Assembly (NCBI RefSeq): GCF_002277895.1
Contig: NZ_CP022998.1
Span: 3,143,501-3,207,500, forward strand
Origin: Rhizobium sp. 11515TR
GTDB taxonomy: Bacteria; Pseudomonadota; Alphaproteobacteria; Rhizobiales; Rhizobiaceae
Direction of reading: 5' to 3'
Length of the DNA stretch: 64,000 bases
Shown here: one piece after another, positions 25,444-35,064 of the stretch
Position numbering within the stretch: position 1 is the first letter of the stretch
How the letters are laid out: each line of letters starts with the position of its first letter
Notes under the pieces: generated by a model
Databases searched by the model: none
What the model was told of the DNA's origin: nothing
Seen by the model: only the letters and a program-made list of their open reading frames with translations
Made by a program: the position numbers and the translations under genes

Positions 25444-25986
25444 TCAGTGACCGGAAAATTCCACCAGTGTGTGAACCGGCACGTCAAGCTCCTCGAGCTT
25501 CCTGCGACCGCCAAGGTCAGGCAGGTCGATGACGAAGCAGGCGGCAACCACTTCGGCGCCTATCTGGCGCAGAAGCTTCGTCGCGCCGACGGCCGTTCCG
25601 CCCGTCGCGATCAGGTCGTCGACGAGGATGACCCTCTCACCCGGATTGACCGCATCACGGTGCATCTCCATCTCATCGACACCATATTCCAGGCTGTAGG
25701 CGATGCGGACGATGTCGTGCGGCAGCTTGCCCTTCTTACGGATCGGCACGAAGCCGGACGACAGCTGATGCGCCACCGCGCCTCCGAGAATGAAGCCGCG
25801 TGCTTCCATTCCGGCAACCTTGTCGATCTTCGTGCCGGCGTAAGGCTGCACCAGCGCATCGACGGCACGGCGGAACGCCCTGGCGTCGCCAAGCATCGTC
25901 GTGATGTCGCGGAAGATGATGCCGGGCTTGGGGTAATCCGGAATGGAGCGGATGCTGGCGGCAAGCTCCGAAGCAATAGTGTTCAT
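25444..25986 (-). CDS. apt: Adenine phosphoribosyltransferase
   Basis: Apt salvages adenine with PRPP to give AMP. The start at 25986 (GAGAGA upstream) gives 180 residues: [23 protein letters not shown], then [45 protein letters not shown] and the PRPP loop [14 protein letters not shown]. All catalytic motifs are present and the length is typical. It is transcribed leftward after petC but is separated from it by a strong terminator, so it has its own promoter. An 8-bp hairpin lies in its upstream region. Confidence 0.96.
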   Translation of the reverse strand: MNTIASELAASIRSIPDYPKPGIIFRDITTMLGDARAFRRAVDALVQPYAGTKIDKVAGMEARGFILGGAVAHQLSSGFVPIRKKGKLPHDIVRIAYSLEYGVDEMEMHRDAVNPGERVILVDDLIATGGTAVGATKLLRQIGAEVVAACFVIDLPDLGGRRKLEELDVPVHTLVEFSGH

Positions 25987-26007
25987 CAAATATAGTCTCT
26001 CAGGCTG

Positions 26008-26032
26008 TGATAGGGCCGGCTGCACCCTATCA
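26008..26032 (-). promoter_or_regulatory. 8-bp inverted repeat upstream of apt
   Basis: TGATAGGG (26008-26015) and CCCTATCA (26025-26032) form a perfect 8-bp dyad around a 9-base loop, 22 bases before the apt ATG. A TTGATA hexamer overlaps the upstream arm on the minus strand, but no convincing -10 lies 17 bases on. It may be an operator or a leader hairpin. Confidence 0.3.
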
Positions 26033-26055
26033 ATACCAGGGCACTATACCAACAG

Positions 26056-26083
26056 AAAAGGCGGCCTCGCCGGGCCGCCTTTT
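26056..26083 (-). terminator. Terminator of the petABC operon
   Basis: AAAAGGCGGCC (26056-26066) pairs perfectly with GGCCGCCTTTT (26073-26083) around a 6-base loop. It lies 21 bases past the petC stop on the minus strand. Read leftward, the distal arm runs into T residues, as a Rho-independent terminator should. Confidence 0.85.
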
Positions 26084-26103
26084 CTAGATCGTTGTCCCGA
26101 TGC

Positions 26104-26970
26104 TCAGTGAGCGCCGGCCTTGGCATAGACGGAACGCTTGGTGAGGTAGATCAAGATCGAGAAGATCAGCAGGAATACCATGACCATGAAGCCAAGATGC
26201 TTGCGATCTTCCAGATGCGGTTCGGAGGTCCACATCAGGAATGCGGAGACATCTCTCGCATACTGATCGACCGTCTGCGGCGCGCCGTCGTCGTAGGTCA
26301 CCTGACCGTCTGAAAGCGGCTTCGGCATCGCAAAGGTCGCTGCGGCATCGAAATACGGATTGTAGTGCGAATTCTGCGGCACGGTGAAACCGGCCGGCGG
26401 ATCCTCATAACCGGTCAGCAGCGAGTAGATGTAATCCGGGCCACCTTCCTGATATTGCGTGAAGATGTCGAAGATGAACTGCGGGAAGCCGCGTTCGATT
26501 TCGCGCGCCTTGGCAAGCAGCGACATGTCAGGCGGCACGGCCCCGTTATTGGAGGCGGCGGCAGCCTCGTCATTCGGGAACGGCGAATTGAAATGGTCAG
26601 ACGGAAGCGCCTTACGGGTGAACATTTCACCCTGAGGGTTCGGGCCATCCTGCACTTCGTAATTGGCAGCAAAGGCCTTCACCTGTGCTTCCGTATAGCC
26701 GAGGTCTTCCAGCGTGCGGTAAGCCACCAGCTTCATCGAATGGCAGGCGGAACAGACTTCCGTATAGACCTTGAGGCCACGCTGCAGCTGCGCCTTGTCA
26801 TAATAGCCGAACGGGCCGGAGAAGGTCCAACGCTGCTCGCGCGGCTCCTTCAGCGGATAGTGCGGCGTCTCTGCTTCTGCGGCAGGCTTCGTTTCCGCAG
26901 CGATCACGGCTGCGGTCGAGAAGCCGCCGATGAGCGTCAGGGATAGAAGGCCGACAACAAGTTTTTTCAT
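26104..26970 (-). CDS. petC: Ubiquinol-cytochrome c reductase, cytochrome c1
   Basis: Cytochrome c1 of the bc1 complex passes electrons from the Rieske protein to cytochrome c. The 288-residue product has a signal peptide (MKKLVVGLLSLTLIGGFSTAAVIAA). The covalent heme site is CSACHSMK, and the protein carries the c1 signature segments YTEVCSACHSMKLVAYR and PPDMSLLAKARE. A C-terminal membrane anchor follows (GFMVMVFLLIFSILIYL, then TKRSVYAKAGAH). It is a separate gene here, unlike Bradyrhizobium where cytochromes b and c1 are encoded as one polyprotein. It follows petB by 22 bp. Confidence 0.97.
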   Translation of the reverse strand: MKKLVVGLLSLTLIGGFSTAAVIAAETKPAAEAETPHYPLKEPREQRWTFSGPFGYYDKAQLQRGLKVYTEVCSACHSMKLVAYRTLEDLGYTEAQVKAFAANYEVQDGPNPQGEMFTRKALPSDHFNSPFPNDEAAAASNNGAVPPDMSLLAKAREIERGFPQFIFDIFTQYQEGGPDYIYSLLTGYEDPPAGFTVPQNSHYNPYFDAAATFAMPKPLSDGQVTYDDGAPQTVDQYARDVSAFLMWTSEPHLEDRKHLGFMVMVFLLIFSILIYLTKRSVYAKAGAH

Positions 26971-26992
26971 CGTTTTCTTCCTCTATCGCCGG

Positions 26993-28267
26993 TTATGCTT
27001 GAACCGAAGCGGCAACTTTACCGCCCTGTTTCTCAAGAACCGCTTCCGTAATCGAATTTGGAATGCGCCTCGGTGTCTCGACAATGCCGAGCACCGGCAT
27101 GATGACGAGGAAGAAGAGGAAGTAGAACAGCGTCGCAAACTGCGCAGCCGTGGTGTAGATGCCTTCCGCGGGCTGCGAGCCCAGCCAGCCGAGCAGGATG
27201 GCATCGGCGATGAACAGCCAGAAGAACAGCTTATACCAGGGGCGATAGACGGCCGAGCGGATCTTCGACGTATCGAGCCAGGGCAGGAAGAACAGCACGA
27301 TGATCGCGCCGAACATCGTCAGAACGCCGCCGAGCTTGGAGTCGATCGGGCCGATGTTGAAGGTGATCGAGCGCAGCATCGCGTAGAACGGCAGGAAGTA
27401 CCATTCCGGAACGATATGAGCCGGCGTCTTCAGTGGATTGGCCGGAATGTAGTTGTCGGCATGACCGAGGAAGTTCGGCAGGTAGAAGACGAAATAGGCG
27501 AAGACCAGCAGGAAGATGGAAACGCCAAGTGCATCCTTCAGCGTCGCATAGGGCGTGAAGGCGACCGTGTCGGTCTTCAGCTTGACTTCGACGCCGGTCG
27601 GGTTCGTCTGGCCGGTCACATGCAGCGCCCAGATATGCAGGATGACGACACCTGCAATCATGAACGGCAGCAGATAGTGCAGCGAGAAGAAGCGGTTGAG
27701 AGTCGGATCATCGACGGCGAAGCCGCCGAGCAGGAAGGTCTGGATCCAGTCGCCGACCCACGGGAAGGCCGAGAAGAAACCGGTGATAACAGTCGCACCC
27801 CAGAAGGACATCTGGCCCCAGGGCAGAACGTAGCCCATGAAGGCGGTCGCCATCATCAGGAGGTAGATGATCACGCCGAGAATCCAGAGGATTTCGCGCG
27901 GCGCCTTGTAGGAGCCGTAGTAGAGACCGCGGGCAATGTGCAGATAGACGGCCACGAAGAAGAAGGATGCGCCGTTGGCGTGCATGTAGCGCAGCAGCCA
28001 GCCGTGATTGACGTCACGGACGATTTTTTCGACCGAATTGAAGGCGATCGCCGTATTGGCCGCATAATGCATGGCCAGCACGACGCCGGTCAGGATCTGC
28101 AGGATCAGCATAACCGCCAGCATGGCGCCGAACGTATAGGCATAGTTCAGGTTGCGGGGAACCGGATAGGCGATGAAACTGTCGTAGACCATACGCGGCA
28201 GCGGAAGCCGCGCGTCTACCCATTTTTCGAGCCCTGTCGATGGCTCGTAAGACGAATGACCACTCAT
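26993..28267 (-). CDS. petB: Ubiquinol-cytochrome c reductase, cytochrome b
   Basis: Cytochrome b is the membrane core of the bc1 complex, with the Qo and Qi quinone sites and two b hemes. The 424-residue protein has about eight membrane helices. Recognisable segments are [64 protein letters not shown] with the His heme ligands, [15 protein letters not shown], and the Qo motif [13 protein letters not shown]. The pair of conserved His spaced across helices B and D is present. The gene is the second of the petABC operon, 14 bp after petA. Confidence 0.97.
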   Translation of the reverse strand: MSGHSSYEPSTGLEKWVDARLPLPRMVYDSFIAYPVPRNLNYAYTFGAMLAVMLILQILTGVVLAMHYAANTAIAFNSVEKIVRDVNHGWLLRYMHANGASFFFVAVYLHIARGLYYGSYKAPREILWILGVIIYLLMMATAFMGYVLPWGQMSFWGATVITGFFSAFPWVGDWIQTFLLGGFAVDDPTLNRFFSLHYLLPFMIAGVVILHIWALHVTGQTNPTGVEVKLKTDTVAFTPYATLKDALGVSIFLLVFAYFVFYLPNFLGHADNYIPANPLKTPAHIVPEWYFLPFYAMLRSITFNIGPIDSKLGGVLTMFGAIIVLFFLPWLDTSKIRSAVYRPWYKLFFWLFIADAILLGWLGSQPAEGIYTTAAQFATLFYFLFFLVIMPVLGIVETPRRIPNSITEAVLEKQGGKVAASVQA

Positions 28268-28281
28268 GATTCAGCTCCCCC

Positions 28282-28860
28282 TCAACCGACCTTGATCTTC
28301 TTTTCCGACGTAAACGCATATTGCGGGATGAAGAGGTTCTGCGGCGCAGGCCCATGGCGGATGCGACCGGCGGTATCGTAGACCGAACCATGGCAGGGAC
28401 AGAACCACCCGCCATATTCACCTGCCTGGCCGAGCGGAATGCAACCCAGATGGGTGCAGACGCCGATCATGACGAGCCAGTTTTCCTTGCCTTCGCCGGC
28501 CGAACGGGCAACGTCGGTTGCCTGTGCATCGGACGGAAGATTGGCGTTGCGAGCGATCGGATCCTTCAGGTCCGAAAGCTGTGTGCCCTTGGCATCGTCG
28601 ATTTCTTTCTGCGTGCGGTTACGGATGAAGACGGGTTTGCCACGCCACTTCACCGTCAACGACATGCCGGGCTCAAGGCTGGACACGTCGACCTCGATGG
28701 AAGCAAGAGCAAGCGTCGATGCATCCGGGCGCATCTGGTCGATAAACGGCCATGCGACCGAAACCGCACCAACGGCGCCAGCCATGCCTGTCGTCAAATA
28801 AAGGAAATCGCGGCGCGTAGGCTCGCCTGTGGATTCACTTGTCGTACTATGCTCGCTCAA
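28282..28860 (-). CDS. petA: Ubiquinol-cytochrome c reductase, Rieske iron-sulfur subunit
   Basis: The Rieske subunit carries the [2Fe-2S] cluster of the bc1 complex. The clusters of ligands CTHLGC and CPCHGS are intact, followed by [11 protein letters not shown]. The N-terminus has a twin-arginine motif ([11 protein letters not shown]) before a membrane anchor, fitting Tat-dependent insertion. The best start is a TTG at 28860 ([18 protein letters not shown]), with GAGG upstream. This agrees with the N-terminus of rhizobial Rieske proteins; a longer ATG start 33 bases upstream would cover the ribosome binding site and lacks one of its own. The protein is 192 residues. Confidence 0.95.
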   Translation of the reverse strand: MSEHSTTSESTGEPTRRDFLYLTTGMAGAVGAVSVAWPFIDQMRPDASTLALASIEVDVSSLEPGMSLTVKWRGKPVFIRNRTQKEIDDAKGTQLSDLKDPIARNANLPSDAQATDVARSAGEGKENWLVMIGVCTHLGCIPLGQAGEYGGWFCPCHGSVYDTAGRIRHGPAPQNLFIPQYAFTSEKKIKVG

Positions 28861-28883
28861 CGCTGCACATCCTCTTCCCGCAA

Positions 28884-28902
28884 ACCACGGCAAAACCGTG
28901 GT
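28884..28902. promoter_or_regulatory. 7-bp hairpin in the petA leader
   Basis: ACCACGG (28884-28890) pairs with CCGTGGT (28896-28902) around a 5-base loop. It lies 24 bases upstream of the petA start codon and would form in the leader RNA just before the ribosome binding site. It may be a leader structure or a binding site. Confidence 0.35.
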
Positions 28903-28969
28903 ACCCCTCTCACTAACGGCGAATCATCGCGACCATAATTCCGCCATAGATTCCTCCGTAACCCGCTGC

Positions 28970-28998
28970 GTTCTAAGCTTGATCGCAAATTATGTCCA
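28970..28998 (-). promoter_or_regulatory. Candidate promoter of petABC
   Basis: On the minus strand TGGACA (28998-28993) and TAGAAC (28975-28970) are separated by 17 bases. Each matches the sigma-70 consensus at four or five positions. It would give a leader of about 105 bases that contains the hairpin near 28890. Confidence 0.35.
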
Positions 28999-29328
28999 GT
29001 CTTGGCAAGGGGTCAGGGCACAATGTCGCGGCAAAACTGCGCTATTGCGTCACAAGGCTGGAGCTTGAACTCTTTCAGCACCGATGCGAAAAGTTAAACC
29101 CATGAAAAATCTGGGGATTTCTGTAGTATTTTCTTATATTGCAACGCAAAATAGACAATGATTTCAATGCTGCATTGCGGAAGGCAGCGCAGTATCGCCA
29201 CTTTCGCCACTCCGCGGGACCTGCGCTTTACCACTTAAATCCAAATGGATTTTCCCCGGGATTTATGGAGGATTGCACTCGTTGTCTTGCGCATACGAAG
29301 CAGCAAAAACGAAGCACGAGAACTTCTC

Positions 29329-30276
29329 ATGAGACACACGATTTATTGCGTCCTATGCGTTCTCGCCACACTGGCGGTCGGCATCCTAGCCGCGCGTTAC
29401 GTCGCCAATTCCTGGCTGCTGGCCTTTTTCGAAAGTCTGCAAACCCATATAAGCCTGTTCGCGATCCTGCTCGCTTTGGTCGCATTCGCCTTCAAGCGCC
29501 ACTGGTATGCGCTCTTCCTGACCGCCGCCGGAATCATTCTGCTGGTCCACTCCGTCCTCATGCTACAGCAATACAGCACGTCTTCGCTCGTCGCTTCGGC
29601 TCAGGCAAGTGGCGAGCATTTCAGGTTGCTCTCCTTCAACATCCAGGACAGCAATTTCGAAAACGGCCCTAGCATCGCCGATCTTATCATCGCCTCGAAA
29701 GCCGACGTCGTCGAAATCTTCGAGGCAGGACCGATCTTTTCCGAGATGGACCGCATTTTGAAAGTCTATCCTAACCGCATTGGGTGCGGCGGGATGACCA
29801 CCGATTGCGATTCGCTGCTGTTGTCGAAGAGACCGTTCCAGACCCAACTCATGCGCAGCCTCGGTAGCCTCTGGGACAATCGCTTCATTCTCGCCGCCAT
29901 CGACATGGACGGCCAGCCCGTGAACTTCGCCTCCGTTCATCTGAGCAAGCCTTATTTCGATGCGTTCCACCAGATCGAGCTTGGTCTCCTCGCTCCGGCC
30001 CTTAATGACGTGAAAGGGCCGTTGATTCTCGCAGGAGATTTCAACGCCTCGGTCATCACGCCTGATATGCGCGGCTTCCTGGCGGCAACCGGCCTCCGCC
30101 ATGCCTTCCCCGAGCCCGCCACATGGCCGATTGCTGCTGGAGCCTATGGGATCACCATCGATCACGTCTTCGCCCGCGCGCCGCTTCGGCTGATATCCGT
30201 GAGGCAGATCCGCGACGCCATGGGCTCGAACCATTTCGGCCTGATGACGGAATTCAGCGTGCCTCGGCAGAAGTGA
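29329..30276 (+). CDS. Membrane-anchored endonuclease/exonuclease/phosphatase (EEP) family protein
   Basis: The start at 29329 gives 315 residues. Three membrane helices come first (about residues 4-25, 40-55 and 60-80), then an EEP domain: LLSFNIQDSNF, ADVVEIFEAG, SVHLSKPYF, LAGDFNAS and ITIDHVF. The catalytic set (Asn, Glu, Asp-x-Asn, Asp-His) is present. Related proteins with an N-terminal three-helix anchor are common in rhizobia. They may cleave phosphodiesters of lipids or nucleic acids outside the inner membrane, but the substrate is not known. A longer frame upstream has no ribosome binding site. It converges with the ABC exporter gene. Confidence 0.85.
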   Translation: MRHTIYCVLCVLATLAVGILAARYVANSWLLAFFESLQTHISLFAILLALVAFAFKRHWYALFLTAAGIILLVHSVLMLQQYSTSSLVASAQASGEHFRLLSFNIQDSNFENGPSIADLIIASKADVVEIFEAGPIFSEMDRILKVYPNRIGCGGMTTDCDSLLLSKRPFQTQLMRSLGSLWDNRFILAAIDMDGQPVNFASVHLSKPYFDAFHQIELGLLAPALNDVKGPLILAGDFNASVITPDMRGFLAATGLRHAFPEPATWPIAAGAYGITIDHVFARAPLRLISVRQIRDAMGSNHFGLMTEFSVPRQK

Positions 30277-30297
30277 TCCGGCGGGTTTCAGGGTGGC

Positions 30298-32160
30298 TTA
30301 ATCGACATCCGCCGCAATGAAACCGCCGGACTGACGTGCCCAGAGTTCGGAATAGAGGCCGCCGCGAGCGATCAGCTCGTCATGCGTCCCCTCCTCGATG
30401 ATCTCGCCCTTGTCGATGACAACAAGCCGGTCGAGCTTGGCGATGGTCGACAGCCGATGCGCGATCGCAAGCACGGTCTTGCCCTTCATCAGACCATCCA
30501 GATTGGACTGCAGCACGGCCTCGGCTTCCGAATCCAGCGCGGACGTCGCCTCGTCGAGCACGAGAATGGGCGCGTCCTTCAGCATGACGCGCGCGATCGC
30601 GACGCGCTGGCGTTGGCCGCCTGAAAGCTTGACACCGCGCTCGCCGACATGGGCGGCATAAGCGGTGCGCCCCTTCTGATCCTCGAGAGCGGTGATGAAG
30701 CGATCCGCCTCCGCCCGCCGGGCCGCCTCCACCATCTGTTCGTCGGTGGCTTCGGGCCGACCGAAGAGGATATTGTCACGGATGGAGCGATTGAGGAGAG
30801 CGGTATCCTGCGTCACCATGCCGATCGCGCTGCGCAGCGACTCCTGCCTGACGGCGGCGATATCCTGTCCGTCGATCAGGATGCGCCCGCCCTCCAGATC
30901 GTAGAAACGCAAGAGCAGATTGACGAGCGTCGTCTTGCCTGCTCCGGAGCGGCCGACGATGCCGACCTTTTCTCCCGCGCGTATGTTGAGAGAGAAATTG
31001 CCGATGATGCCGCCGCCGCGCCCATAGTGAAACGTCACGTCGTCGAAACGAATTTCAGGCCCGGTGAGGACCAGATCCTTGGCATCAGGCCGATCCGCCA
31101 GACCGATTGGCTCGGAGATCATTTCGGCCGAATTCTGGATAGTGCCGAGATTGCGCATGATGGCATTGAACTGCGACATCATCCTGCCGAAGAGCATGTT
31201 CAGGCGCAACACCATGCTGAGCGTGAAGGCGACGCCTCCAGTCGAGATTTCACCCGCCAGCCAGAGATGGACGGCGAGCGCGCCGATCGTGGTGATCATG
31301 ACGCCTGACAGCAGCGCCAGCGATGAGCGCACGCCGGTCAACAATCGTGTGAACGGCATGACGGCCGCCTGGAAGCGGTCGAAACCATTGCGGATGTAAT
31401 GGTCGTTCTCTTCTTCGCGGCCGAAGAGCTTCAGCGTCTGAATATTGGCATAGGCATCGACCATGCGGCCGTTCAGCATCGAGGACGCTTCGGCCGCGTT
31501 ACGCGCATGCCGGCGGATGCGCGGCACGAAATACCGCGCAAGCAGAGAGAAGACGCCGATCCACACCGCGATGACCAGCGCCAGCCGCCAGTCCAGCCCG
31601 CCGACCAGCGCGATGGTCGATGCGGCATAGATGATGATGAACCAGACGACCTGCAGCAGCGAGACGACAAGATCGCCGGTTGCCTGCCCCGCCGACCAGA
31701 CCTTGGTGACGACACGGCCGGAGAAATCGTTCTGGAAGAATTCGACGGATTGCCTCGCCACATGGCGATAAGCCTGCCAGCGCACAAGATTGAGGAAGCC
31801 CGGCACGACCACCTGTTCCTCGACCAATGCGCCGAGGCTGACGACCACGAAGCGCACCACGAGTACAACGAAAACCATGCCGAGCAGCGCCGCGCCATGG
31901 CCGGCAAGCAGCCCTGGCCACCCCTCACCCGGTTTCACCTTGTCAAGGATGTCGACGAGATGCCCGACAAACCAGAACAGCGCCGCTTCGAGCATGGCTA
32001 CTGCTCCGCCGAGCGCCGCCATTGCCAGGAAGGGTCCCTTGGCCTGGCCGACATAGTACCAGATGAAGGCACCGAGCGACCGCGGCGGTCTAAGATCACC
32101 GCTGCGATAGTAGGGATCAATCCAGGTCTCGAACAGACGGAACACGGAGCGGATGAACAT
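30298..32160 (-). CDS. ABC exporter (fused permease-ATPase), copy 1
   Basis: This 620-residue half-transporter has an N-terminal permease domain with six membrane helices (about residues 30-330) and a C-terminal ATPase domain. Walker A is GRSGAGKTTL, the signature is LSGGQRQRVAIARV, and Walker B is ILVLDEATSALD. The H-loop is in AHRLST. It belongs to the MsbA/ABCB-like export group and must dimerise to work. It ends in LWARQSGGFI, a tail shared with the other two exporters of this window. The substrate is unknown. A close relative lies 1.1 kb upstream on the same strand, beyond the opposite-strand LysE gene. Confidence 0.92.
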   Translation of the reverse strand: MFIRSVFRLFETWIDPYYRSGDLRPPRSLGAFIWYYVGQAKGPFLAMAALGGAVAMLEAALFWFVGHLVDILDKVKPGEGWPGLLAGHGAALLGMVFVVLVVRFVVVSLGALVEEQVVVPGFLNLVRWQAYRHVARQSVEFFQNDFSGRVVTKVWSAGQATGDLVVSLLQVVWFIIIYAASTIALVGGLDWRLALVIAVWIGVFSLLARYFVPRIRRHARNAAEASSMLNGRMVDAYANIQTLKLFGREEENDHYIRNGFDRFQAAVMPFTRLLTGVRSSLALLSGVMITTIGALAVHLWLAGEISTGGVAFTLSMVLRLNMLFGRMMSQFNAIMRNLGTIQNSAEMISEPIGLADRPDAKDLVLTGPEIRFDDVTFHYGRGGGIIGNFSLNIRAGEKVGIVGRSGAGKTTLVNLLLRFYDLEGGRILIDGQDIAAVRQESLRSAIGMVTQDTALLNRSIRDNILFGRPEATDEQMVEAARRAEADRFITALEDQKGRTAYAAHVGERGVKLSGGQRQRVAIARVMLKDAPILVLDEATSALDSEAEAVLQSNLDGLMKGKTVLAIAHRLSTIAKLDRLVVIDKGEIIEEGTHDELIARGGLYSELWARQSGGFIAADVD

Positions 32161-32490
32161 GCCAGCGATATAGGGAGTTTCGGTGCGCCGGGAAAGTAAA
32201 GGGAGGCTGCGACAAAGGTTACATTTTCGTTAGGCTGGAGACCCCATGCCTTTGATGGGACGATCAGTTGGGATAACGGACGACCCGCAATTTCATTCAA
32301 GACCGGAGAACACGACACCTCGATATTGCCTCAGGCCATTATCGAGAGGAATCCATGCTTGCCATTTCCCCACGCACATCGGCGCGACGCATCGACAGCC
32401 TCCGTCATTCGCCCGTAGCTGCCTCACAACGAACGGGCGGATCGGGCATTCCCCCGCACAAAAATATCACTCCGTCGTGAGGACAATCAT
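32161..32490. other. Intergenic region before the LysE-family gene
   Basis: No gene is seen in these 330 bases. An 82-codon frame runs through it in phase with nothing, has no ribosome binding site, and its translation looks random. I found no convincing promoter. The region must hold the start signals of two divergent genes. Confidence 0.4.
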
Positions 32491-33102
32491 ATGAGCATGG
32501 AATTTCTGTTAACGACCCTCATCATCGTGGCGTCTCCCGGCACCGGCGCAATCTATACGCTTGCGGCTGGATTGTCGGGTGGCATGAGGGCGAGTGTGGT
32601 CGCCGCGTTCGGCTGCACACTTGGCATCATCCCGCATTTGCTCGCCGCGATAAGCGGCCTTGCCGCACTTCTGCACGCCAGCGCGACGGCATTTCAAGCC
32701 CTCAAATGGCTCGGGGTCGCCTATCTGCTTTACATGGCTTGGTCGATGTTTCGAGAACGAGGTGACTTGCGTATCGACGGCGCGCTAACCGACAGGAGCG
32801 CGCGACAGGTGATTGGCTCGGCAATCCTGATCAACCTGCTCAATCCGAAATTGTCGATCTTCTTCTTCGCCTTCCTGCCTCAATTCGTGACCCCGGATCA
32901 GACAAGTCCAATCACGCTGATGCTGAAGCTCAGTCTGGTCTTCATGGCGCTCACCTTCATCATCTTTGCAGCGTATGGTGTGTTCGCGGCCTATCTGAGC
33001 CGCCATATCGTCTCAAGTCCGACCGTTCAGTCGTGGATGCGCCGAAGCTTCGCGACCGCATTCGGAGTGCTCGCAGCGCAGCTTGCTCTTGCGAGCCGTT
33101 AG
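32491..33102 (+). CDS. LysE/RhtB family translocator
   Basis: The product is a 203-residue membrane protein with five to six helices and the family N-terminus LLTTLIIVASPGTGAIYTLAAGL. It continues with GMRASVVAAFGCTLGIIPH, WLGVAYLLYMAWSM, and the conserved SAILINLLNPKLSIFFFAFLPQF segment. LysE/RhtB proteins export amino acids or their derivatives. The specific substrate cannot be read here. The start ATG has GAGGAC upstream. It lies between two opposite-strand ABC exporter genes and converges with copy 2, from which a strong hairpin terminator separates it. Confidence 0.92.
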   Translation: MSMEFLLTTLIIVASPGTGAIYTLAAGLSGGMRASVVAAFGCTLGIIPHLLAAISGLAALLHASATAFQALKWLGVAYLLYMAWSMFRERGDLRIDGALTDRSARQVIGSAILINLLNPKLSIFFFAFLPQFVTPDQTSPITLMLKLSLVFMALTFIIFAAYGVFAAYLSRHIVSSPTVQSWMRRSFATAFGVLAAQLALASR

Positions 33103-33174
33103 CTCGCAGCGTCGTCCTCGGGACTTCTTTGTTAGGATTTGGATTTCTGGAAAATAGTCGCTCAGGAAAATAGC

Positions 33175-33200
33175 AACTGGGGCGCCGTAGCGCCCCAGTT
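33175..33200 (-). terminator. Terminator between the LysE gene and ABC exporter copy 2
   Basis: AACTGGGGCGC (33175-33185) pairs perfectly with GCGCCCCAGTT (33190-33200) around a 4-base loop. It starts 10 bases after the stop of copy 2 on the minus strand and is followed leftward by TTGCTATTTTCC. It probably also ends the LysE transcript. Confidence 0.75.
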
Positions 33201-33210
33201 CTCCGGTTCA

Positions 33211-35064
33211 TTACTGCGCTGCCGCCTCGACCTCTTCGTGGTCGGCGAGGAAGCCGCCGGACTGCCGGCTCCAGAGTTCGGCGTAGATGCCGCCCTCCTG
33301 GACCAGTTCCTGATGCGTGCCCATCTCGATGATCCGACCCTTGTCGAGAACGACGAGGCGGTCCATCTCGGTCAGCGTCGACAGGCGGTGAGCAATGGCG
33401 ATCACCGTCTTGCCGTGCATCAGCGCGAAGAGGTTTTCCTGGATCGCTGCTTCCACTTCGGAATCGAGCGCCGAGGTTGCCTCGTCGAGCACCAGGATCG
33501 GCGCGTCCTTCAGGAAGACGCGGGCGATCGCGATACGCTGACGTTGGCCGCCGGAAAGCTTAACGCCCCGCTCGCCAACCTGCGCGTCGAGCCCGGTGCG
33601 GCCATGCATATCCACCAGACCTTCGATGAAGTCCCAGGCATTGGCGCGCTTGGCCGCCTGGATGATTTCCTCGTCGGTCGCCTCCGGACGGCCGTAGGCG
33701 ATGTTGTCGCGGATGGATCGGTGCAGCAGCGACGTATCCTGCGTCACCACACCGATCATCGAGCGAAGGCTGTCCTGCGTGACGCCTGCGATATCGTGGC
33801 CGTCGATGGTGATGCGGCCGCTCTCCAGATCGTAAAAGCGTAGCAGCAGGTTCATCAGCGTCGTCTTGCCGGCGCCCGAACGGCCGACAAGGCCGACCTT
33901 TTCGCCCGCGCGGATATCGAGGGTCAGATCCTCCATAACACCCTTCGCCTTGCCGTAATGGAAGCGAATGTGGTCGAAGCGGATCGCGCCCTGCTTGGCC
34001 ACGATCGGCGATGCTGCCGGCTTGTCGACGATATCGTGCGGCTTCGTCATCATCTCCATGCCGTCGTAGACGGTGCCGATGTTTTCGAAAAGCGCAGAGA
34101 CCTCCCACATCACCCACTGCGACATGCCGTTGACGCGCATCGCAAGGCCGATGGCGATGGCAATCGAGCCGACCGAGATCGAGCCGCTGAGCCAAAACCA
34201 GATCGACAATGCCGAGACTATGAACAGCGCCGCGCAGTTGTTGAAATAGACCGAGGCGTGGAACAGCGTCACCTTGCGCATCTGCTTGTGCACGGTATCG
34301 AGGAATTCCTCCATGCCGGCCCTGGCATAGGTCTCCTCGCGGCCCGCATGGGAGAATAGCTTCACCGTGGCGATGTTGGTGTAACTGTCGACCACGCGGC
34401 CCGTCATCATCGATCGCGCATCGGCCTGTTGCGCTGCGATCTTGCGCAGCACCGGCACAAAGTAAGCGACGATGGCGACATAGACGCCGAGCCAGAGCAG
34501 GATCGGGATCATCAGCCGCCAGTCGGCTGCCGCGATGACGAGGATCATAGACAGGAAGTACGTGAACACGTAGACGAAGACGTCGAGGATCTTCATGACC
34601 GTTTCGCGCACGGCAAGCGAGGTCTGCATCACCTTGGTGGCGACGCGACCGGCGAACTCATTGGCGAAAAAGGTCATGCTGTGGCGCAGCAGGAAGCGGT
34701 GCATCTGCCAGCGCGCGATCATCGGATAATTGCCGAGCAGCACCTGGTGCATGATGAAGCTGTCAAGGATTGCCGCAGCCGGCAAGCCGATCAGCACCAT
34801 CGCGCCCATCCAGAACAGCTTGTGCCATTCCGTCTGCAGGAAGGTCGCCTTATCCGCATGTGTCAGCCAGTCGACGATATCGCCGAGGAACTGGAATAGC
34901 GCCACCTCACCGATCGCGATCGACATGGTAAGGATACTCATGGCGATCAGCCATGGCAGAGCCGGCTTGGAATAATGCCAGCAGAAGACGAAAAGGCCGC
35001 GCGGCGGAGTGTCCGGCACCTCGCTAGGAAATGGATTTAGTCGGCGTTCGAACCAGCTAAACAT
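33211..35064 (-). CDS. ABC exporter (fused permease-ATPase), copy 2
   Basis: The start at 35064 (GGAG nine bases upstream) gives 617 residues, MFSWFERRLNPFPSEVP. It has a six-helix permease domain, then Walker A GRSGAGKTTLMN, signature LSGGQRQRIAIARV, Walker B ILVLDEATSALD, and an H-loop in AHRLSTL. It ends in LWSRQSGGFLADHEE. It is the same subfamily as copy 1 and clearly a paralogue of it, since even the linker FHYGK/R and the AIR-FDH stretch look alike. Copies 1 and 2 both keep the catalytic Glu, so each could be a homodimer or they could pair. Substrate unknown. Confidence 0.92.
   Translation of the reverse strand: MFSWFERRLNPFPSEVPDTPPRGLFVFCWHYSKPALPWLIAMSILTMSIAIGEVALFQFLGDIVDWLTHADKATFLQTEWHKLFWMGAMVLIGLPAAAILDSFIMHQVLLGNYPMIARWQMHRFLLRHSMTFFANEFAGRVATKVMQTSLAVRETVMKILDVFVYVFTYFLSMILVIAAADWRLMIPILLWLGVYVAIVAYFVPVLRKIAAQQADARSMMTGRVVDSYTNIATVKLFSHAGREETYARAGMEEFLDTVHKQMRKVTLFHASVYFNNCAALFIVSALSIWFWLSGSISVGSIAIAIGLAMRVNGMSQWVMWEVSALFENIGTVYDGMEMMTKPHDIVDKPAASPIVAKQGAIRFDHIRFHYGKAKGVMEDLTLDIRAGEKVGLVGRSGAGKTTLMNLLLRFYDLESGRITIDGHDIAGVTQDSLRSMIGVVTQDTSLLHRSIRDNIAYGRPEATDEEIIQAAKRANAWDFIEGLVDMHGRTGLDAQVGERGVKLSGGQRQRIAIARVFLKDAPILVLDEATSALDSEVEAAIQENLFALMHGKTVIAIAHRLSTLTEMDRLVVLDKGRIIEMGTHQELVQEGGIYAELWSRQSGGFLADHEEVEAAAQ

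Larger units (their letters stand above)
28861..29328. other. Divergent region between petA and an EEP-family gene
   Basis: No gene is seen in these 468 bases. The petA-proximal part holds a 7-bp hairpin (28884-28902) and a candidate petABC promoter (28970-28998). Positions 29095-29165 are unusually AT-rich for this genome and probably carry the promoter of the rightward gene, although I cannot fix its elements. I found no FNR-type TTGAT-N4-ATCAA site. Confidence 0.45.

Noticed and set aside
32246..32491. An 82-codon frame before the LysE gene.
   Set aside because: It lacks a ribosome binding site and its translation looks random. The region reads as non-coding.
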